From: Paenibacillus sp. MSJ-34
Lineage (GTDB): Bacteria > Bacillota > Bacilli > Paenibacillales > Paenibacillaceae
Direction of reading: 5' to 3'
NCBI RefSeq assembly: GCF_018918005.1
Contig: NZ_JAHLPR010000017.1
Location: 1-64,000, forward strand
Length of the DNA stretch: 64,000 nt
The translations under genes and the position numbers were made by a program. This document shows positions 60,096 to 64,000 of this stretch, in pieces; position 1 is the stretch's first letter; the number at the start of each line of letters is the position of its first letter. The notes beneath the pieces were generated by a model, which saw only the letters and a program-made list of their open reading frames with translations, was not told the origin of the DNA and did not search any database.

Positions 60096-61622
60096 TTAAT
60101 TGGTGGCATATTGGTTATCTTGGTCAAGCGGAAGGGATATTGTTATGATCGCTCCTTTTGGCTCGTTAGGCTTTGCGGAGATGGTTCCCCCATGCAATTC
60201 CGCGATCCCTTTGCTGATGGCCAGCCCCAAGCCCGTTCCCGTGAGCTGCCCGGTTTGTTCGGAACGGTAAAACTTTTCAAAAATGCGTTCCAATTCATCT
60301 TCCTTCAGCCCGATTCCTTGATCGGCAACAGATAGTTGGGCGAATTCGCTGTCTACCTTGACAGACAAGACGATCTCACTATGATCTGGGCTATATTTGA
60401 TCGCATTGCTGAGCACATTGATTAGCATTTGCTCGAGCAGAGCTTCATCGCCAAGAACGATGGGGATCTCATCGGGCAGGTCAAGGCGAATCGTGCGATG
60501 CTCCTGGTAGCCTTTCAACTGCATTAAAGTCGAGCCGATGATTTCCTCCATTTCGCATTCATTTTTCCGTAATGTAAGCATGCCGCCTTCGAGCCGGGCC
60601 ATACCCAGCAAATTCAAAACCAACCGATTCATACGAAGCGCGCCATCCCGAATGGTGACAAGAAGTTCCATTCGTTGCTCGGCGGTAAACAGTTTCTCGC
60701 CATCGATCAGCCCCGTTGCCGAACCGATAATGGCTGCGAGCGGAGTACGGAGCTCATGCGAGACGGAATTCAGAATGGCGATGCGAAGCCGCTCGGATTC
60801 GGCGGTCAGATGAGCCAGTTTTGCCTCTTCCTCGAACTTGACGCGTGCGACCGCACTGGCCGCCAGTCCGCCAACCGCTTCAAACAACAAGGCTTGTTCC
60901 GGTAAGGTTTCGCTTCTCTCGCGCTGGGAAATAAGAACCATAACTCCGAATCGGTGTTCCTCGATCTGAAGAGGGATAAAGTGCCCGATGAGTCCGCCCG
61001 TATGGGAGATTCCTTTTTCCAATGGCTTACCTTGTTTGTAAACGCGTTTAGCAAGAGCAAGCTCGGCTTGTTCCTGCACATGATGGGCAAATGGGCTGGA
61101 ACGACGGGCGAGCGTAAGCTCATTGTTGTTTTCAACCAGATAGATCGTGACGTCCATTTTCAGGGTTTCAGATAGCTGCCGGGTAAAACGGTCCAGCAAT
61201 GATGGCATATCGACGGCAGAACCGATCTGTTTACTGAGCGCATAGAGCGTAGCGGTTTGCTTTTCTTTTTGCTTGGAATAAAGCACTTGTTGTTTAAGCC
61301 GCGCTGCCAAACTGGCTGTTATAACCGCGACCGCCAAATAAACGGCAAAGGATATCAAATACCTTAAATCTGCGACCGTGAAACTGATTACCGGCGGCAC
61401 AAAAAAGAAATCAAAGGACAACAAGCCGAGCAAGGCTGCAAAGAATGCCGGCCGCAGTCCCCAAACTGCGGCATTCAAAAGAACGGGGAGTAAGAAGATC
61501 AGTGCAATATTGGTCGTTTCAAACGCGATACCAAATGGCTTTAACAGGATCGTCATCCCGGCGATAAGCAGTACGGAAATGATGTAAGGATGCCAGTCGA
61601 ATTTTGAAAGGGACTTTGTCAT
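60096..61622 (-). CDS. kdpD: KdpD-like sensor kinase without the N-terminal domain
   Basis: The 508-residue histidine kinase has four membrane helices near residues 10-100 in the KdpD DUF4118 pattern (LIFLLPVLLNAAVWGLRPAF, DFFFVPPVISF), a GAF-like domain (about 130-250), then HisKA with LNSVSHELRTPLAAIIGSAT and HATPase (NVLSNAIKYSPD, FEKFYRSEQTGQLTGTGLGL). Classical KdpD has about 900 residues with an N-terminal KdpD and universal-stress domain that binds c-di-AMP. That half is missing here and the upstream sequence does not encode it. GGGAGGCACAGACC precedes ATG 61622. It phosphorylates the KdpE partner. Confidence 0.88.
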   Translation of the reverse strand: MTKSLSKFDWHPYIISVLLIAGMTILLKPFGIAFETTNIALIFLLPVLLNAAVWGLRPAFFAALLGLLSFDFFFVPPVISFTVADLRYLISFAVYLAVAVITASLAARLKQQVLYSKQKEKQTATLYALSKQIGSAVDMPSLLDRFTRQLSETLKMDVTIYLVENNNELTLARRSSPFAHHVQEQAELALAKRVYKQGKPLEKGISHTGGLIGHFIPLQIEEHRFGVMVLISQRERSETLPEQALLFEAVGGLAASAVARVKFEEEAKLAHLTAESERLRIAILNSVSHELRTPLAAIIGSATGLIDGEKLFTAEQRMELLVTIRDGALRMNRLVLNLLGMARLEGGMLTLRKNECEMEEIIGSTLMQLKGYQEHRTIRLDLPDEIPIVLGDEALLEQMLINVLSNAIKYSPDHSEIVLSVKVDSEFAQLSVADQGIGLKEDELERIFEKFYRSEQTGQLTGTGLGLAISKGIAELHGGTISAKPNEPKGAIITISLPLDQDNQYATN

Positions 61623-61896
61623 GGTCTGTGCCTCCCATATCAATGATGAATCACTTTTACCATAAGCGTACTGTAAATAAAGCGTAAAAGAAACGTTATC
61701 CGGGGGTAAAAGTTCCGTAAAAATCTTGAAAATGAAAGAAAACAAGAGTAAAAGGGAGGAAAAGGAAGATCCCGAGCGATGAAGCATTCAATTGCAATTA
61801 GACAATAAAATTTACACCAATACCCGCCGTGCATGGCTTTACAATTTTTTGCATTCGGCGTAACATACGATTCATGAATTCAATGATTCACCGTTT

Positions 61897-62072
61897 TATT
61901 CGCTGAATTGCCTTTCAGGCAAACGGGGGAACCAATTGCGGAAGCTTGTGTGAGAGCGAGCATTCGCGCGGGGTGAATCCTGCCACCGAGATTCGACTCG
62001 TTGGCAGGTAGGGCGACTCTCACCGCCCGAATCCGTCAGCTAACCTCGTAAGCGACATAGGAGAGGCAACAT
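61897..62072 (+). promoter_or_regulatory. ydaO/yuaA-type c-di-AMP riboswitch
   Basis: The segment has the conserved blocks of ydaO leaders in order: CGGGGGAACCAATT, GGGGTGAATCC, then CACCGCCCGAATCCGTCAGC and TAACCTCGTAAGC, ending GGAGAGGC. These bind two c-di-AMP molecules. The class generally turns expression off when c-di-AMP is high, which fits control of potassium uptake. A terminator stands downstream at 62110-62151. Confidence 0.92.
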
Positions 62073-62109
62073 TTATCAAAACCAGACACGGTTTATTCGC
62101 TGTGTCTTG

Positions 62110-62151
62110 GAAGTTGATGAAAAGCGACCTCTTTTCGTCAGCTTCTTTTTT
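62110..62151 (+). terminator. riboswitch expression platform terminator
   Basis: GAAGTTGATGAAAAG pairs with CTTTTCGTCAGCTTC (G-T and one mismatch allowed), followed by six T residues. It lies between the riboswitch and the first kdp-side gene and would stop transcription when c-di-AMP is bound. Confidence 0.85.
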
Positions 62152-62188
62152 GTTGCCTCCCCGTTTATGGACAGGAGGGACACGCGTG

Positions 62189-62530
62189 ATGATTCAAGAC
62201 GATTATTTTCTCGTTTCAGCGCCGACGGAAGGCGGCCAAGCATTTTTGCGGACGTTGGCGATGAAAGAAATGCCATATGCTGCATTGACGAACAATAAAA
62301 CCGAAAAGCAAGTTCTGGAGGAAATCGGAGTCAAGCATATTCTAATGGTGAATGCAAAAGAAAGTCGCGCACCGATGATACCCGAGATGCCAATCAGGAA
62401 GGTTTACCTGTTTGAACAAAGCTTGAATTGGTGTTGCAGGTACATTCAAATATGCCGTCTCTGGACGACAAAACGAGAAATCGTAAAGTCTGAAAAAGGA
62501 GGCATGAATATATGCTGGATATCGGAATGA
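62189..62530 (+). CDS. kdp-associated hypothetical protein
   Basis: The 113-residue product begins MIQDDYFLVSAPTEGGQAFL and has a Rossmann-like feel (YAALTNNKTEKQVLEEIGVK, HILMVNAKES). I do not recognise its family. AGGAGGGACACGCGTG precedes ATG 62189. The frame ends inside the next small gene, overlapping it by 19 bp. After about residue 75 another reading frame (LVLQVHSNMPSLDDKT) also looks plausible, so a frameshift near 62420 is possible. It is the first gene behind the c-di-AMP riboswitch. Confidence 0.6.
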   Translation: MIQDDYFLVSAPTEGGQAFLRTLAMKEMPYAALTNNKTEKQVLEEIGVKHILMVNAKESRAPMIPEMPIRKVYLFEQSLNWCCRYIQICRLWTTKREIVKSEKGGMNICWISE

Positions 62531-62619
62531 TTGCCTTGGCGGCTGCACTGGCCGCATCCATGATTGGCCTTGCCGGTTGGGCAGGCAAGGTTGTCGAGGA
62601 AGGACGTGAGGAAGCATGA
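62512..62619 (+). CDS. 35-residue membrane peptide before kdpF
   Basis: The product (MLDIGMIALAAALAASMIGL then AGWAGKVVEEGREEA) is a single hydrophobic helix with a charged tail. AAAGGAGG lies 9 bases before the ATG, and its stop overlaps the kdpF start in an ATGA, strong signs of a real translated gene. It is different from KdpF. A second small Kdp subunit or stabiliser is a possible role. Confidence 0.65.
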   Translation: MLDIGMIALAAALAASMIGLAGWAGKVVEEGREEA

Positions 62620-62696
62620 TGTGGGCGCTGGGGATCGTCGCAATCTTCATGTTTGTCTATCTGGTTTACGCTTTGGTTAAACCGGAGAAATTCTAA
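62616..62696 (+). CDS. kdpF: KdpF, small subunit of the K+ pump
   Basis: The 26-residue peptide has a single membrane helix and the KdpF ending (FVYLVYALVKPEKF). KdpF stabilises the KdpABC potassium ATPase in the membrane. It begins at ATG 62616 (or 62619) overlapping the stop of the preceding small gene, and kdpA follows after 32 bp. Confidence 0.85.
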   Translation: MMWALGIVAIFMFVYLVYALVKPEKF

Positions 62697-62728
62697 ATCC
62701 GCTTGTTTTTAGGAAGGAGTATCGTGAT

Positions 62729-64000
62729 ATGGCCGGAATCATTGCCATTGTTGTTACATTATTGCCGGTGCTGCTGCTGGCTCGGCCCACCGGACTATAT
62801 ATGGCCAAAGCTTTTGATTATAACCAGTCAGGACTCGATCGATTTTACGGTCCATTGGAAAAATTGATTTATGCCATCGGAGGCATTCGCCAAGAGAATC
62901 AAACCTGGCGGAAATACGCCGCGACATTAGTGGTCAGCAATACCGTCATGATCTTGCTCGTTTATCTCGTGTTCCGAACACAGGCGTATTTGCCGTTGAA
63001 TCCGGCCGGCATTGCCAATATGGACCCAAGTCTTGCGTTCAATACGGCGATCAGTTTTATGACCAACACGAATTTGCAGCACTACAGCGGTGAGAGCGGA
63101 TTATCGTATTTGTCGCAAATGATTGCCATCGTTTTTATGATGTTTACGGCTCCGGCCACTGCGCTTGCCGCGGTGTTCGCTTTTATGCGCGGGCTGGCGG
63201 GCAAGCCGCTAGGCAACTTTTTCGTCGATATGACTCGCGCCATTACGCGGGTTTTGCTGCCGATTGCCTTTGTCACGGCATTCATTCTAATTGCGCAGGG
63301 GGTTCCGCAAACGCTGGAACCCGCGGCGGTCGCTCAAACGCTTCAGGGCGGAGAACAAACGATTGCCAGGGGCCCGATGGGTTCGTTCTTGTCGATTAAA
63401 GAGCTTGGGAATAACGGCGGGGGATTTATGGGCGTCAACTCGGCCCACCCGTTTGAAAATCCCAATGCGATCAGCAATCTGATCCAAATCTTGCTGATGA
63501 TGCTGCTTACGACATCCCTGCCGTTTGCATACGGGAAGATGGTTGGGAATGCCAAGCAAGGACGAGTGCTGTTTGTTTCCATGGCCACGCTTTTTATTGT
63601 TTTGCTAGGCGTTTCGCTGACAGCCGAGAATGCCGGCAACCCTGCTTTGAACGCGCTCGGTATTCAGCATAATCAAGGGAGCATGGAAGGCAAGGAAGTC
63701 CGATTCGGTCTGGCGCAGTCATCGTTATACTCCGTCGTCACCACAGCCTCGGAAACGGGGGCGGTGAACACGATGCATGATACGTTAACGCCAATTGGCG
63801 GTATGATCGCCATCGCCAACATGATGCTGAATACCGCATTCGGCGGTGTCGGGGCCGGCTTTATGAACGTACTGATGTACGCCATGATCGGTGTGTTTCT
63901 ATCGGGCTTGATGGTAGGTCGTACACCGGAATTTCTGGGTAAAAAACTGGAAGGCAAGGAAATGAAGCTGATTGCCGTCACGATGTTGGTTTCGCCTTTT
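62729..64000 (+). CDS. kdpA: KdpA potassium-binding subunit, partial
   Basis: The gene runs off the end of the window; 424 residues are visible of an expected 550-560. KdpA is the channel-like subunit of the high-affinity K+-transporting ATPase. Seen are many membrane helices and the filter-loop segments TAISFMTNTNLQHYSG, ELGNNGGGFMGVNSAHPFEN and TTASETGAVNTMHDTLTPIG. AGGAAGGAG precedes ATG 62729. kdpB and kdpC should follow. Expression is presumably set by the c-di-AMP riboswitch and by KdpE. Confidence 0.95.
   Translation, partial: MAGIIAIVVTLLPVLLLARPTGLYMAKAFDYNQSGLDRFYGPLEKLIYAIGGIRQENQTWRKYAATLVVSNTVMILLVYLVFRTQAYLPLNPAGIANMDPSLAFNTAISFMTNTNLQHYSGESGLSYLSQMIAIVFMMFTAPATALAAVFAFMRGLAGKPLGNFFVDMTRAITRVLLPIAFVTAFILIAQGVPQTLEPAAVAQTLQGGEQTIARGPMGSFLSIKELGNNGGGFMGVNSAHPFENPNAISNLIQILLMMLLTTSLPFAYGKMVGNAKQGRVLFVSMATLFIVLLGVSLTAENAGNPALNALGIQHNQGSMEGKEVRFGLAQSSLYSVVTTASETGAVNTMHDTLTPIGGMIAIANMMLNTAFGGVGAGFMNVLMYAMIGVFLSGLMVGRTPEFLGKKLEGKEMKLIAVTMLVSPF

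Noticed and set aside
1-64000. CRISPR array, rRNA genes or complete tRNA genes
   Set aside because: No regularly spaced identical repeats and no rRNA-like sequence were seen; the only tRNA-like sequence is the leucine 3' half at 25374-25430.

Overview
The window looks like a chromosomal segment of a low/medium-GC Gram-positive spore-former, most probably Paenibacillus or a close relative. Pointers are strong AGGAGG-type ribosome sites, frequent TTG/GTG starts, several secreted proteins with copper-amine-oxidase N-terminal 'stalk' domains, an IseA-type domain, BlaI/BlaR1-type regulation and a kdp locus behind a ydaO-class leader. All family names come from reading the sequence by eye; no search was run.

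Region 1 (1-12.95 kb) is an accessory region with two visible regulatory networks. (a) Eight 18-bp palindromic boxes near TTGCGTAACGTTACGCAA, several next to -10 hexamers, precede small ribbon-helix-helix-like genes, a small operon ending in a YvrJ-like gene, an RlpA-like protein and a DUF1906 hydrolase-like protein. (b) Four copies of ATTATACAAATGTATAAT precede a BlaI repressor/BlaR1-type antirepressor pair, a lipoprotein at 12.4 kb and the two copies of a tandemly duplicated lipoprotein cluster at 4.5-8.0 kb. The BlaR1-like protein has an M56 protease part, but its extracellular part is an Asp-box (BNR) repeat domain instead of a penicillin-binding domain.

Region 2 (12.95-31.4 kb) is mobile-element debris and cargo. 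An ISL3-type insertion sequence abuts a 5'-truncated helicase-nuclease (probable defence gene). Then come a minus-strand block typical of integrative elements (giant methylase/SNF2 protein, DUF6075, ParB, ParA), a tRNA-Leu(CAA) 3' half beside a frameshifted tyrosine integrase, an intact IS110-type element plus a fragment of another, an epoxide hydrolase, a broken SDR gene and an FMN reductase-Dabb fusion.

Region 3 (31.8-38.8 kb) has a predicted toxin-antitoxin pair (ImmA-type protease regulator + DUF4411 PIN), two small genes with ribosome sites inside hairpins, two XRE regulators (one frameshifted) and two secreted stalk proteins sharing a C-terminal Cys/His domain that resembles transglutaminases.

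Region 4 (39.3-48.5 kb) is a second mobile element: unknown proteins, a Dam-type methylase, a small resolvase and a large serine recombinase inactivated by one in-frame TGA. Rearranged SDR fragments and a recombinase remnant follow.

Region 5 (48.8-64 kb) returns to chromosome-like genes: a candidate ADP-ribosyltransferase-like protein, a stalk-IseA protein, an ECF sigma factor, acetyltransferases, a MalT-type fragment, an FtsX-type ABC exporter, a YbaK-type deacylase, and the kdp potassium-uptake locus. There the kdpDE-like regulators diverge from a c-di-AMP riboswitch-terminator followed by two small genes, kdpF and kdpA, which runs off the window.
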